This document shows positions 44,648 to 53,337 of a stretch of DNA of 64,000 nucleotides, piece by piece (position 1 is the first letter of the stretch; each line of letters starts with the position of its first letter). The notes beneath the pieces are model-generated. The model did no database searches and was not told where the DNA came from. It saw only the letters and a list, made by a program, of their open reading frames with translations. The DNA is from Flavobacteriaceae bacterium. GTDB lineage: Bacteria > Bacteroidota > Bacteroidia > Flavobacteriales > Flavobacteriaceae. Position numbers and translations under genes: made by a program. The DNA is taken from assembly GCA_024640565.1 (NCBI GenBank), contig JAHEET010000006.1, positions 209,967 through 273,966 of the forward strand, written 5' to 3'.

Positions 44648-46696
44648 ATGAGAACAAAAATTTTATCGTTAATAGCAATTGTATCTATGTCTTTTGCTTT
44701 AAACGCACAAATAGACAGAAGTAAGATGCCAAAACCTGGACCAGATCCAGTGGTGAAACTAGGGGACGCAAAAAAGTTTAGCTTAAAGAATGGGATGACT
44801 GTGATTATGGTTGAAAACCCAAAACTACCAAGGGTTTCCGCAAGCCTTACCATCGACAACAAACCTGTTTTTGAAGGAGAAATCGCTGGAGTTTCTTCAA
44901 TGATGGGAAGTTTACTAGGACGTGGAACCTCTACCATTTCTAAGGATGACTTTAATGAAAAAGTAGATTACCTCGGTGCCAATGTGAACTTTTTTAGTGG
45001 CGGTGCATTTGCTTCTTCTTTAACAAGATACTTCCCTGATGTCCTTGCATTAATGGCCGACGGTGTTAAAAATTCAAAATTCACCCAAGAAGAGTTTGAC
45101 AAGGAGGTAAAAGTAACATTAGATGGCATAAAGTCAGGTGAAAAAAGTGTTACCAATATTGCAAGACGTGTAGAAAATGTACTTACCTATGGTAAACAAC
45201 ACCCATTTGGTGAATTTGTAAGCAAGAAATCGGTAAACAATATTACCCTGGAAGATGTACAAGCATATTACAACACCTATTACAAACCCAATAATGGGTA
45301 CTTGATTATTGAAGGAGATATCAATCCCAGAAAAATTAAAAAATTAGTTAAAAAATTATTTAACGACTGGACTAAAGGAACGATTCCTTCTCAAGACATC
45401 CCAAAACCTACCAATGTAAGTACGACAGAAATAAATTTTGTTAACATGCCAAATGCAGTTCAGTCTGAAATTGCAATTGTTAATAATATTGATTTAAAGC
45501 TAGGCGATAAAGACTACTATGCAGCACTATTGGCAAACCAAATTTTAGGTGGTGGTGGTACTGCTCGATTGTTTCAAAACCTTCGAGAAGACAAAGCCTA
45601 TACCTACGGTTCTTATTCTAGTGTAAGACAAAGTAGAGATGCTGCAATATTCAAGGCCACTGCGAGTGTTCGAAATATGGTTACAGATAGTGCTGTTGTT
45701 GAATTGCAAAAAGAGATTACACGAATTCGATACCAAAAGGTATCTGCTGAAGAATTGAAAAATGTCAAAGAAAAATACATTGGAAGCTTCGTAATGGATG
45801 TGCAAAAGCCAAGAACAGCTGCTAATTATGCATTGAACATTGCACGATATGATTTGCCAAAAGATTTTTATGCCAATTATATTGAAAATATAAATGCGGT
45901 AACCATAGAAGATGTCCAAAACGCAGCCATCAAATATTTTAAAGGAGACAAAGCTAGAGTTATAATTACAGGAAAAGGAATTGATGTACTTAAAAACCTT
46001 GAAAAAGGAGATTATGTTATCAAGTATTTTGACAAAGAAGGAAATCCTTCAGAAAAGCCAGCGATGACCCTGCCAATTCCTGAGGGAATGACCGCAGAAA
46101 AGGTAGTTAATAAATACATAGAAGCTATTGGTGGAAAAGAAAAAGTAATGGCTGTTAAAACGGTAATGATGGTTTCAAATGCAACTATTCAAGGTACCCC
46201 ACTGTTAATGACTATGAAGGCTTCTTCTCCAAACAAAACTTCCCAAGTAATTTCTGTAATGGGGACTGTTTTTCAAAAAGCAGTATTTGACGGTGAGAAC
46301 GGATATGAAGAATCTAGAGGACAAAGAAGAGAAATGGAAGGTGATGCTTTAGAAAAAGCGAAGTCTGGAAATGCGCTTTTTGAAGATTTGGGGTATACCG
46401 CTGGAGAATTAGTGAGAATAGAGCCTCTCGAAGGAAAAAATGCAATTGTATTGAAGTATTTAGACAAAGAGGTTTTTTACGACATGGCTACGGGCTTAAA
46501 AGTGAAGGCTGTTGAAACAATCAAAGCTCCTAATGGAAAAGAAGTAAAGGTTCCCACAACTTTTTCTGATTACAAAGCGGTGAATGGAATCCTGTTCCCT
46601 CACGCTATTGGTCAAAAAAGTGGCCCAATGGACTTGAACTTCACCATGAGCGAAATCAAAATAAACGAAGGGGTTACTGATGAAGATTTTAAATAA
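44648..46696 (+). CDS. M16-family peptidase homolog without zinc site (partner subunit)
   Basis: 682 residues. Signal peptide (1-19, ending LNAQ), then an M16 half where the expected HxxEH is replaced by GVSSMMGSLLGRGTSTIS (about residues 84-100), so it cannot cut by itself. The glycine-rich loop of the second half is present (LGGGGTARLFQNLREDKAYTY, quoted here from 20 of its residues as GGGGTARLFQNLREDKAYTY). The last 200 residues (about 475-682) form an extra lipoprotein-assembly-like domain of beta character (EAIGGKEKVMAVKTVMMVSN). It should pair with the preceding active subunit. Confidence 0.9.
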   Translation: MRTKILSLIAIVSMSFALNAQIDRSKMPKPGPDPVVKLGDAKKFSLKNGMTVIMVENPKLPRVSASLTIDNKPVFEGEIAGVSSMMGSLLGRGTSTISKDDFNEKVDYLGANVNFFSGGAFASSLTRYFPDVLALMADGVKNSKFTQEEFDKEVKVTLDGIKSGEKSVTNIARRVENVLTYGKQHPFGEFVSKKSVNNITLEDVQAYYNTYYKPNNGYLIIEGDINPRKIKKLVKKLFNDWTKGTIPSQDIPKPTNVSTTEINFVNMPNAVQSEIAIVNNIDLKLGDKDYYAALLANQILGGGGTARLFQNLREDKAYTYGSYSSVRQSRDAAIFKATASVRNMVTDSAVVELQKEITRIRYQKVSAEELKNVKEKYIGSFVMDVQKPRTAANYALNIARYDLPKDFYANYIENINAVTIEDVQNAAIKYFKGDKARVIITGKGIDVLKNLEKGDYVIKYFDKEGNPSEKPAMTLPIPEGMTAEKVVNKYIEAIGGKEKVMAVKTVMMVSNATIQGTPLLMTMKASSPNKTSQVISVMGTVFQKAVFDGENGYEESRGQRREMEGDALEKAKSGNALFEDLGYTAGELVRIEPLEGKNAIVLKYLDKEVFYDMATGLKVKAVETIKAPNGKEVKVPTTFSDYKAVNGILFPHAIGQKSGPMDLNFTMSEIKINEGVTDEDFK

Positions 46697-46722
46697 TCGG
46701 CAAGCAACTACTTTTAAAACAG

Positions 46723-46755
46723 AGAGTCAAGAATTTATTCTTGGCTCTTTTTTTG
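46723..46755 (+). terminator. Intrinsic terminator after the M16 pair
   Basis: GAGTCAAGAA / TTCTTGGCTC stem (one G-U pair) and a T7 tail, 26 bases after the stop codon. Confidence 0.85.
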
Positions 46756-46777
46756 TAGTCAATTCTAAATCTAAAAA

Positions 46778-47650
46778 CTACTTCTTTTTATTAACTAAAT
46801 ACACTCCAAAGAGAATCACAAATCCAGCTAAAAACTGAATCCAGCTTAATTTTTCGTTATCAAAAATACCCCATAAAATGGCAATAACTGGAATAAGATA
46901 GGTGACGGAAGAAGAAAAAACAGGATTTGAAATTTGCACCAATTTATTAAACATTGTTTTTGCAATACCGGTTCCAACAATGGAAAGAATCGCAACGTAG
47001 CCTAGTGCCTCTAAACCTGTTTCAGAAGTCTTAAATTCTGTAAAAAAATTAGTACATGACAACACTATGATGGCGGGCAGGAGTAGCAATAAAAAATTTC
47101 CTGTCGTAATTGCCAAAGCGTCTACATCTTGCAAATGTTTTTTCACAATATTTACATTAAAAGCATACCCGATCGAGGCAATTATAATCAGCAAGGCAAA
47201 CCAATAGTTCTGATTTGGATTTAAAACGGCTCCTTCTAATATTAAAATTAGCGTTCCAGCAAGTCCAATTAAAATTCCAATAAATTGTTGTTTTTTAACG
47301 GTAAATCCAAAAAAGAGTGCACCAAAAACCAAGGTATTGAAAGGAGTAAACGAGTTCAAAATTGCTACAATAGCGCTATCAATTACCTGCACTGCATAGG
47401 CAAAAAGAAACCCAGGAAGAAAGGTTCCTAAAAAAGCTGTATACGCAATATAGCGCCATTGTTTCTTTTGAATTTTGCAAAGTCGCTTACTACCAATGAG
47501 CACCAAGAAAAGAGCTGTGATAATCATTCTTAATGCTCCCAGTTGGATGGGAGAAACGCCAATCAATGCCTTTTTCATTAAAATAAATGAACTCCCCCAA
47601 ACTAAGGAAAGTAATAGGAGGTACAACCATTTTTGCTGTTGATGATTCAT
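46778..47650 (-). CDS. EamA-family (DMT) transporter
   Basis: 290 residues with ten membrane segments in two EamA repeats, as in drug/metabolite exporters. Typical parts are LVWGSSFILMKKALIGVSPIQLG in the first repeat (noted from its core WGSSFILMKKAL) and a matching second repeat from about residue 150. The C-terminus LVNKKK is cytoplasmic. The substrate cannot be predicted. Divergent from the metal-binding lipoprotein gene. Confidence 0.9.
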   Translation of the reverse strand: MNHQQQKWLYLLLLSLVWGSSFILMKKALIGVSPIQLGALRMIITALFLVLIGSKRLCKIQKKQWRYIAYTAFLGTFLPGFLFAYAVQVIDSAIVAILNSFTPFNTLVFGALFFGFTVKKQQFIGILIGLAGTLILILEGAVLNPNQNYWFALLIIIASIGYAFNVNIVKKHLQDVDALAITTGNFLLLLLPAIIVLSCTNFFTEFKTSETGLEALGYVAILSIVGTGIAKTMFNKLVQISNPVFSSSVTYLIPVIAILWGIFDNEKLSWIQFLAGFVILFGVYLVNKKK

Positions 47651-47710
47651 AACGATTTTACAATTTGCACAAAAATCTGGAAATTCTTTAAGTATTTGTG
47701 TTTTTCTTAA

Positions 47711-47718
47711 TAAGTTTG
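47711..47718 (+). promoter_or_regulatory. -7 box of the HMA lipoprotein gene
   Basis: TAAGTTTG, exact TAnnTTTG, 24 bases before the ATG. A TTTG lies at 47695-47698, though closer than the usual spacing. Confidence 0.5.
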
Positions 47719-47742
47719 TACAATAATTAAATAGTTAAAACC

Positions 47743-48192
47743 ATGCAATTTCAAAAATTTATATGCACACTTCTAATCGCTTGTTTTACCTTAACAAGTT
47801 GTAATTCTGAAAAAAACACCCCCACTAAAGCAACTCTTTCAACTACTGAAAAACAAGAGGTTCGTCTTGCAATTTCTGGGATGACCTGCGAGATTGGTTG
47901 TGCAAAAACAATAGAATCTAAATTGAACAAAAAAGAAGGTGTCCTCGCTGCGAAAGTCGTTTTTTCCGATAGCATCGCAACGGTCGAATTTGATGCCAAC
48001 ACACTTTCTAAAAAAGACTTGATCGCATTTGTAGATGGAATAGCAGGTGGAGATCTATACACGGCATCTGAAATAACAAATGAAAAACATACCTGTGCTG
48101 ATGCCTGCAAATCAACTTGCGAGATGAAAGAGTCCAAAAAAACATGTAAAGAAGATTGCAAAATGGAATGTTGCAAAGACAAAAAAGCATAA
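47743..48192 (+). CDS. Heavy-metal-associated (HMA) lipoprotein with cysteine-rich tail
   Basis: 149 residues. Lipobox LTSCN with Cys20 as the lipid-modified residue. An HMA fold (about residues 39-108) carries the metal loop GMTCEIGCAKTIESKL, with one residue more between the cysteines than the classical GMxCxxC. The tail (about 115-149) holds seven cysteines in CxxxC-type spacing (TCADACKSTC, TCKEDCKMECC). Copper or another soft metal is the likely ligand. It is just upstream of heme A synthase, but a terminator and a new promoter separate them. Probable outer- or inner-membrane metal buffer (inference). Confidence 0.83.
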   Translation: MQFQKFICTLLIACFTLTSCNSEKNTPTKATLSTTEKQEVRLAISGMTCEIGCAKTIESKLNKKEGVLAAKVVFSDSIATVEFDANTLSKKDLIAFVDGIAGGDLYTASEITNEKHTCADACKSTCEMKESKKTCKEDCKMECCKDKKA

Positions 48193-48211
48193 TCTATATC
48201 AATTCTAAAGA

Positions 48212-48242
48212 GAAGGCTTCTAAATTTTAGAAGCTTTTTTTT
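48212..48242 (+). terminator. Intrinsic terminator after the HMA lipoprotein gene
   Basis: GCTTCTAAA / TTTAGAAGC stem (48216-48224 with 48226-48234) followed by T8. Confidence 0.8.
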
Positions 48243-48255
48243 ATACCTTTTAGCC

Positions 48256-48263
48256 TATCTTTG
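48256..48263 (+). promoter_or_regulatory. -7 box of the heme A synthase gene
   Basis: TATCTTTG, exact TAnnTTTG, 23 bases before the GTG start, directly after the upstream terminator. Confidence 0.6.
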
Positions 48264-48286
48264 CACGAAACTTAGTTGTAAATATC

Positions 48287-49309
48287 GTGAAGAAAAACTT
48301 TCCTAAAATCGTAAAAATCACAATAATCGCTGTGTATTTAATTTTTTTAGCCGGCGCTATTGTTCGAATGACAGGGTCTGGAATGGGGTGTCCCGATTGG
48401 CCAAAGTGTTTCGGTTATTTAATTCCTCCCACTTCTGAAGAACAAATCACTTGGCAAAAAAACACTGTTTTTGAGGCAGGGATGATCATCATAAAAAACA
48501 AGGAATTGTTTGTTGCAAAGCAAGATGTAAAAACAGGCGAAAACTTTGATGCTGGGAATTGGAAAGCCTACAAAAAACACGACTATGCAAAGTTTAACAA
48601 ATACCACACGTGGACAGAATATATAAATCGTTTGATTTCTGTAGTTGCTGGTTTTGTGTTTTTATTTTTAATTGTGGGTGCCTACCGCTTTAGAAAAGAA
48701 AACAAAGCTATTCCAATACTTGCATTCGCTGCTTTCTTTTTAATGCTTTTTGAAGCCTGGCTAGGAAAAACAGTTGTAGATACAAATTTAACACCTGAAA
48801 TAATTACCATTCATATGGTGGTTGGTCTTCTCATTATTGCGCTTTTATTGAAACTACATTTTATCATCTCTTCAAAGGAGAACCTATTCAAATACAATGC
48901 ACTTTTTAATAAATTATTGCTTGTATCTGTCATTTTCTCATTGATCCAAATCGCAATGGGAACTCAAGTTCGCCAGTTTATAGATGAGCAAGTAAAACAA
49001 CTTGGGTTTGAGAATAAAAATTATAGCTTGCTAAACCCGAGTTTTAAATTCTACTTCCATCGTTCTTTTACCATTGCTATTGTATTGGTCAATTTGGGAC
49101 TTTTTTATCTAAACCAAATAAAGCACTTAGGGTACAAGCTTATAAATTGGATTGTCTTTTTAATCTTTTTAGAAGCCCTTACGGGAATACTCATGTACTA
49201 TGCCGAATTTCCAATAGGAACACAGGCAATTCATTTGCTTTCTGGCGCTGTATTGTTTGGGTTACAATTTTACTTATGGTTACAAAGTAGAGTAGTCAAA
49301 AATACATAA
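48287..49309 (+). CDS. ctaA: Heme A synthase, COX15/CtaA family
   Basis: Inner-membrane enzyme oxidising heme O to heme A, the next step after CtaB (17128). 340 residues with eight membrane segments in two four-helix halves, each with a pair of heme-ligand histidines (for example TWTEYINRLISVVAG, TIHMVVGLLI, FYFHRSFTIAIV and AIHLLSGAVLF; the first of these is preceded by YHT). The loop GSGMGCPDWPKCFGYLIPP carries the conserved cysteine pair. The start codon is GTG at 48287. It converges with gldD, 7 bases apart. Confidence 0.93.
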   Translation: MKKNFPKIVKITIIAVYLIFLAGAIVRMTGSGMGCPDWPKCFGYLIPPTSEEQITWQKNTVFEAGMIIIKNKELFVAKQDVKTGENFDAGNWKAYKKHDYAKFNKYHTWTEYINRLISVVAGFVFLFLIVGAYRFRKENKAIPILAFAAFFLMLFEAWLGKTVVDTNLTPEIITIHMVVGLLIIALLLKLHFIISSKENLFKYNALFNKLLLVSVIFSLIQIAMGTQVRQFIDEQVKQLGFENKNYSLLNPSFKFYFHRSFTIAIVLVNLGLFYLNQIKHLGYKLINWIVFLIFLEALTGILMYYAEFPIGTQAIHLLSGAVLFGLQFYLWLQSRVVKNT

Positions 49310-49316
49310 CCTATTT

Positions 49317-49865
49317 TTACCGCCATTTCAAAGTTTCCATCAGACGTAAAATATCTTTTTTAATATAAGTTACTGCAGGTAAAACAGAATCGTAATTTGG
49401 TTTTGTATAAAAATACAACGACCCTTTTATAAAGTTCTTTGTACTATCTGTTGCGTGAAACTGAATTTGTGAGGCCGCATTTCCAGTTATTTCATAGATA
49501 CTCCCAAATACTTTCTTTTTTGTATCCAAAAAATCTTTAACCGTAATTTCTTCTGCTTTTAAGGTGTGCTTAAAAACTAACTTTTCTGCCTCTTTTAACA
49601 ATTCTAACAAATTGTCATCTACTTCTCTGTAAGTAATATCTATGGAGGCTTTAAGCGCAGGATAAGTAATTTTTAACCATCCGTGCTGCTCGTCTTTTAA
49701 GACACTGCTTTTTGGAACATCAAAAATATAGGGTCTCGGAATGGCTAATTTTTGATAGGTTTTTTGGGGATATTCTAAACTTAAATAAGCTTTGGGTTTT
49801 GGGATTACATCTTGTTGACAAGAAATAAAAAACAGACTTAAGATAAAAAGAGTGAGATTACGCAT
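49317..49865 (-). CDS. gldD: Gliding motility lipoprotein GldD
   Basis: 182 residues with lipobox FFISCQQD, then YLSLEYPQKTYQKLAIPRPY, PSSVLKD-like (here VPKSSVLKDEQHGWLKITYP) and HATDSTKNFIKGSLYFYTKP, all typical of GldD of Flavobacterium, which is needed for gliding and type IX secretion. Its start overlaps the end of gldE by 8 bases, the conserved gldE-gldD coupling. Confidence 0.93.
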   Translation of the reverse strand: MRNLTLFILSLFFISCQQDVIPKPKAYLSLEYPQKTYQKLAIPRPYIFDVPKSSVLKDEQHGWLKITYPALKASIDITYREVDDNLLELLKEAEKLVFKHTLKAEEITVKDFLDTKKKVFGSIYEITGNAASQIQFHATDSTKNFIKGSLYFYTKPNYDSVLPAVTYIKKDILRLMETLKWR

Positions 49866-51171
49866 TTCTAGTTGTTTTCACTTGTTTTATGCGTTTATTA
49901 TCTAACGCCTCTATAGTAAACGTATATTTTTTGAAATTTATTTGATCACCCCTTTTGGGAAATTTTCCAGAAATTTCTAAAATGAATCCTGCCAAGGTTT
50001 CTGACTCGCCTTTTTCCGCTTCAAAAAGCGCCTGGTCTTCATCTCCTAAAACTTTACAAAAATCTTTAATCGTAGTCTTACCTTCAAAAATATAATTGTG
50101 CTCATCAATTTTAGAGTAGGACAAATCATCTTCATCAAACTCATCATTAATGTCGCCAACAATTTCTTCTATGACATCTTCTAAGGTAACCAAACCACTT
50201 GTTCCTCCATACTCATCAACCACAATTGCCAAATGATTTTTCTTTTCTTGAAACTCTGCTAATAAATCGTCTAGTTTTTTGTTTTCTGGAACAAAAAGCG
50301 GTTCTCGAAGTAAGCGCTGCCATTTAAATGTTTCCTTATTTAAATGTGCTAATAGATCTTTGGCATACAAAACACCAATAATGGTATCAATATTTTCGTG
50401 ATAAACGGGATTTCTAGAGTATCCGTTTTTTAAAATTTTATCCAAAACGGCTTCATATGTTTCTGTATCTGAAAGCGCAAAAATATCAATTCTTGGCTTC
50501 ATTATCTGAACGGTTTCTGTATTTCCAAAACTCACAATTCCTTCTAAGATTTTTTGCTCATCTTTGGTCGTTGCTCCCTTGGAAGTAAGCTCTAACGCTT
50601 GAGACAACGTTTCTACCGAAAAAATATTGGTTTTATTTCCTAAGCTTCTTTCAACAACATTTGTAAGGTTGATTAAAGGAGCGCTAAGGGGAGTTAAAAG
50701 AAGGTTCAGAACTTGAACAGGTTTTGACATAAAACTAGCAAAACGTACTGCTTTTCTTGACGCATATACTTTGGGCAATACCTCTCCAAATAGAAGAATT
50801 AGAAATGTGACTAAAACAACTTCAATTAAAAAACGAACATGAATTCCAAAGATGGAATCGTCAAAATCTTTTAACAACTCTGCTCCCAAAGAAGCAAAAA
50901 GCAATACGATTAAAATATTTATAAAATTGTTGGTAATTAAAATTGTTGCCAATAATTTCTTTGGTTTCTGCAACAACTTTACAACGGTATCCTTTTCATT
51001 TTTTGCAGACAATTCATCAATATCTACTTGAGAAATCGAGAAAAAAGCAACTTCGGTTCCTGAAATTAATGCGGAGCTTATGAGTAAAATTATGAGCGCA
51101 ATCGTATTTATCGATAAGGTATAATCTATCGCTAATAGGGAAACAAATAAAAGTTCGGGGTCTGGATCCAA
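49858..51171 (-). CDS. gldE: Gliding motility-associated CorC-like membrane protein GldE
   Basis: 437 residues. A DUF21/CNNM-type membrane domain (about residues 15-180; SSALISGTEVAFFSISQVDI), two CBS repeats (about 210-335; IMKPRIDIFALSDTETYE, HLAIVVDEYGGTSGLVTLED) and a C-terminal CorC/HlyC domain (about 345-430). CorC-like proteins are tied to magnesium or cobalt export; GldE is a gliding accessory partly redundant with GldD in Flavobacterium johnsoniae. Operon ssb-gldE-gldD, in the usual order of the phylum. Confidence 0.92.
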   Translation of the reverse strand: MDPDPELLFVSLLAIDYTLSINTIALIILLISSALISGTEVAFFSISQVDIDELSAKNEKDTVVKLLQKPKKLLATILITNNFINILIVLLFASLGAELLKDFDDSIFGIHVRFLIEVVLVTFLILLFGEVLPKVYASRKAVRFASFMSKPVQVLNLLLTPLSAPLINLTNVVERSLGNKTNIFSVETLSQALELTSKGATTKDEQKILEGIVSFGNTETVQIMKPRIDIFALSDTETYEAVLDKILKNGYSRNPVYHENIDTIIGVLYAKDLLAHLNKETFKWQRLLREPLFVPENKKLDDLLAEFQEKKNHLAIVVDEYGGTSGLVTLEDVIEEIVGDINDEFDEDDLSYSKIDEHNYIFEGKTTIKDFCKVLGDEDQALFEAEKGESETLAGFILEISGKFPKRGDQINFKKYTFTIEALDNKRIKQVKTTRNA

Positions 51172-51190
51172 ATTTTAAAATTTAAAGATG

Positions 51191-51631
51191 TTAAAATGGT
51201 AAATCGTCATTTGTTTCTGGTACAACAGTTTTTTGAGGAGTTGAAATTGTTGCATGGTTTTCGGACGGCATTTGTGTGGCTGCCTTCTCCAAACTTTTTT
51301 TGGTCGACAAAAAAGTCATTTCTGAAACGTGTACTTCGGTTGCATACCGTTTCACCCCTTCTTGTTCCCACTGCTTATTTTTAAGCTTTCCTTCGCAATA
51401 GACTTTATCTCCTTTGGTTAAATACTTTTCACAAATTTCTGCCAATTTATTTTTTACAACAATATTATGCCAATCTGTTGTGGTTACTTTTTGACCTGTC
51501 TGTTTGTTGGTGTAACTTTCATTGGTCGCAATTGGAAATCTTCCAATAGCATTCCCTCCCTCAAAATAGTGCATTTTAATTTCATCTCCTAAATGTCCAA
51601 TTAAAATTACTTTATTTACAGTGCCTGCCAT
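51191..51631 (-). CDS. ssb: Single-stranded DNA-binding protein
   Basis: OB-fold SSB of about 146 residues. MAGTVNKVILIGHLGDEIKM and the conserved TDWHNIVVKNKLAEICEKYL form the fold; the C-terminal tip is the acidic NDDLPF that contacts partner proteins. I start at the ATG at 51629-51631 and not at the first ATG of the frame (51661), because MAGTVNKV is the standard N-terminus. It lies between mutY and gldE. Confidence 0.95.
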   Translation of the reverse strand: MAGTVNKVILIGHLGDEIKMHYFEGGNAIGRFPIATNESYTNKQTGQKVTTTDWHNIVVKNKLAEICEKYLTKGDKVYCEGKLKNKQWEQEGVKRYATEVHVSEMTFLSTKKSLEKAATQMPSENHATISTPQKTVVPETNDDLPF

Positions 51632-51716
51632 GTTTTTGATCCAATTTTGTTGATTTGTCAATTCTTACATAATTTAGAATGACAACTTCTATTTCAAATC
51701 AAATGTACTAAAAATA

Positions 51717-52763
51717 TCAATTAGTTTTGGCTTTGAAGTCTTTCAAAAAATTGGCAATTAAAACAGGAACAGGATAACGTGCAACATCCTTCCAATCAAT
51801 ATTTGCTTCGAAAGCGGTTTTGGGTCGCACAATCCAGAATTGAGTATGAAGGTGTTGGTGTGATAATTTATGAACAATCTCTTTTTTATTGAATAATGAA
51901 ACCGACACCTTTTCAGGAAATAAACGGATAAATGTCTCATTGGAAATTAGTTCTTCTCCAGCGATGTTTTGGGTGGTTTCTAGGAGAGGAAATTGGTACA
52001 ACCCTTGCCAAATTCCCTTGCCTTTTCTTTCTAGTAAAACGGTCTTGTCGTCAATGGTTTGAATCACTAAAAAATTAAAATACCGTTTCTTAACCTTTGT
52101 TTTCTTGTCTTTTAAAGGCAATATATTGGTTAATTTTTTTTCTAAAGCAACACAGCTATTTGCGAAAGGACAACTTTCACATAGCGGATTCTGAGGCTTA
52201 CATTGCAAGGCACCAAAGTCCATAATTGCTTGATTAAAGTTTCCTGGCTGAGAAACATCTAACAGGGATTGCGCGAGTGCTTTAAACTCCTTAATTCCTG
52301 CAGACGAGTTTGTAGGTGTACGGATGCCAAAGTATCGCGAGAGCACCCTGTAAACGTTCCCATCGACAACAGCTGTGGGTTCGTTAAAACATATGGAGGC
52401 AATTGCCGATGCTGTATAATCTCCAATTCCTTTTAATTTTATAATTTCGGAATACGAAGAGGGAAATTCACCGTTTAGCTCATAGGCAATGTGTTTGGCT
52501 GCTGCATGAAGGTTTCTTGCTCGCGAGTAGTACCCCAGGCCTTGCCACATTTTTAAAACGGTGCTTTCATCTGCTTTTGCAAGGTCGAAAACAGTAGGAA
52601 AAGTAGTCGTAAACTTTTCATAATAAGACAAACCCTGTGCAACTCTTGTTTGTTGAAGCATCACTTCTGATAGCCAAATGAAATAAGGATTCCTACTTTT
52701 ACGCCAAGGCAATTCTCTTTTGTTTTGTAAGTACCAGTATGTTAATAGGTTAGAAAAAGCCAT
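51717..52763 (-). CDS. mutY: A/G-specific adenine glycosylase MutY
   Basis: Removes adenine mispaired with 8-oxoguanine. 348 residues: the helix-hairpin-helix and catalytic segment LKGIGDYTASAIASICFNEP and AVVDGNVYRVLSRYFG (catalytic Asp in VVDGNV), WLSEVMLQQTRV near the N-terminus, the [4Fe-4S] cluster ligands in CKPQNPLCESCPFANSC (C-x6-C-x2-C-x5-C) and a C-terminal NUDIX-like domain (about 225-340). Divergent from the HU gene with 142 bases between. Confidence 0.96.
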   Translation of the reverse strand: MAFSNLLTYWYLQNKRELPWRKSRNPYFIWLSEVMLQQTRVAQGLSYYEKFTTTFPTVFDLAKADESTVLKMWQGLGYYSRARNLHAAAKHIAYELNGEFPSSYSEIIKLKGIGDYTASAIASICFNEPTAVVDGNVYRVLSRYFGIRTPTNSSAGIKEFKALAQSLLDVSQPGNFNQAIMDFGALQCKPQNPLCESCPFANSCVALEKKLTNILPLKDKKTKVKKRYFNFLVIQTIDDKTVLLERKGKGIWQGLYQFPLLETTQNIAGEELISNETFIRLFPEKVSVSLFNKKEIVHKLSHQHLHTQFWIVRPKTAFEANIDWKDVARYPVPVLIANFLKDFKAKTN

Positions 52764-52847
52764 TGTTAAGAAAAAGATTTAGTAATATTGCATTTTAAAA
52801 TTCGCACAAATTTAAGCTTTAATTTTCTTGGAATTGATTAATTATCA

Positions 52848-52855
52848 TATATTTG
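52848..52855 (+). promoter_or_regulatory. Promoter of the HU gene
   Basis: TATATTTG, exact TAnnTTTG, 50 bases before the ATG, with a partial -33 element (TCTTG, ending 52830) 17 bases further up. Confidence 0.62.
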
Positions 52856-52905
52856 CATCCGCATTTTTGGAAGTAAATTAATAAAAATATAGTAAAAAAA
52901 AAGAC

Positions 52906-53196
52906 ATGACGAAAGCAGATATCGTATCAAAAATTTCAGATAAATCTGGCATTGAAAAAACAGATGTATTAGCAACTGTTGAAGCATTTATGACAGAAGT
53001 TAAAGATGCATTGGAAAATGGTGACAACGTTTATTTAAGAGGTTTTGGTAGTTTTATTATTAAAACTAGAGCCGAAAAAACTGGTAGAAATATTTCAAAA
53101 AATACGACTATTAAGATTCCTGCACACAACATACCAGCCTTTAAACCGGCTAAAATTTTTACTGAAGGAGTAAAAAACAAAGTAACTGTTAAGTAG
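52906..53196 (+). CDS. HU-family DNA-binding protein
   Basis: Histone-like nucleoid protein, 96 residues. MTKADIVSKISDKSGIEKTD, the DNA-binding arm VYLRGFGSFIIKTRAEKTGR and ISKNTTIKIPAHNIPAFKPA are standard HU/IHF sequence. Whether homodimeric HU or an IHF-like form is uncertain. The 29-codon basic gene follows after 51 bases and the two are probably co-transcribed up to the terminator at 53330. Confidence 0.95.
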   Translation: MTKADIVSKISDKSGIEKTDVLATVEAFMTEVKDALENGDNVYLRGFGSFIIKTRAEKTGRNISKNTTIKIPAHNIPAFKPAKIFTEGVKNKVTVK

Positions 53197-53247
53197 TAAA
53201 AAAACATTAATCTAAATCTTTATTGATTTAAAAAAACATCTCGTATT

Positions 53248-53337
53248 ATGCCAAGTGGTAAAAAAAGAAAGAGAGCTAAGATCTCTACACACAAAAGAAA
53301 GAAAAGAGCTAGAGCAAATAGACACAAGAAAAAGTAA
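53248..53337 (+). CDS. 29-residue highly basic protein, bS22/AURKAIP1-COX24-like ribosomal peptide candidate
   Basis: ATG at 53248, TAA at 53335-53337, 29 codons. It begins MPSGKKRKRAKIST and ends KKRARANRHKKK: 17 of 29 residues are Lys, Arg or His and there is no acidic residue. The ending fits the AURKAIP1/COX24 pattern seen in mitochondrial mS38 and the 33-residue actinobacterial bS22 (a run of Lys/Arg followed by Arg-x-x-Arg-His). Its neighbours are HU and RNase G, and very similar small basic genes occur there across Flavobacteria to my knowledge. The stop codon lies within the 5' arm of a terminator hairpin. Ribosomal association is inferred. It is shorter than normal ORF-length cut-offs, so it is easily missed. 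Confidence 0.8.
   Translation: MPSGKKRKRAKISTHKRKKRARANRHKKK

Noticed and set aside
47751..48182. 143-codon open frame antisense to the HMA lipoprotein gene
   Set aside because: The sense frame has a lipobox, HMA motif and promoter; the antisense frame has none.
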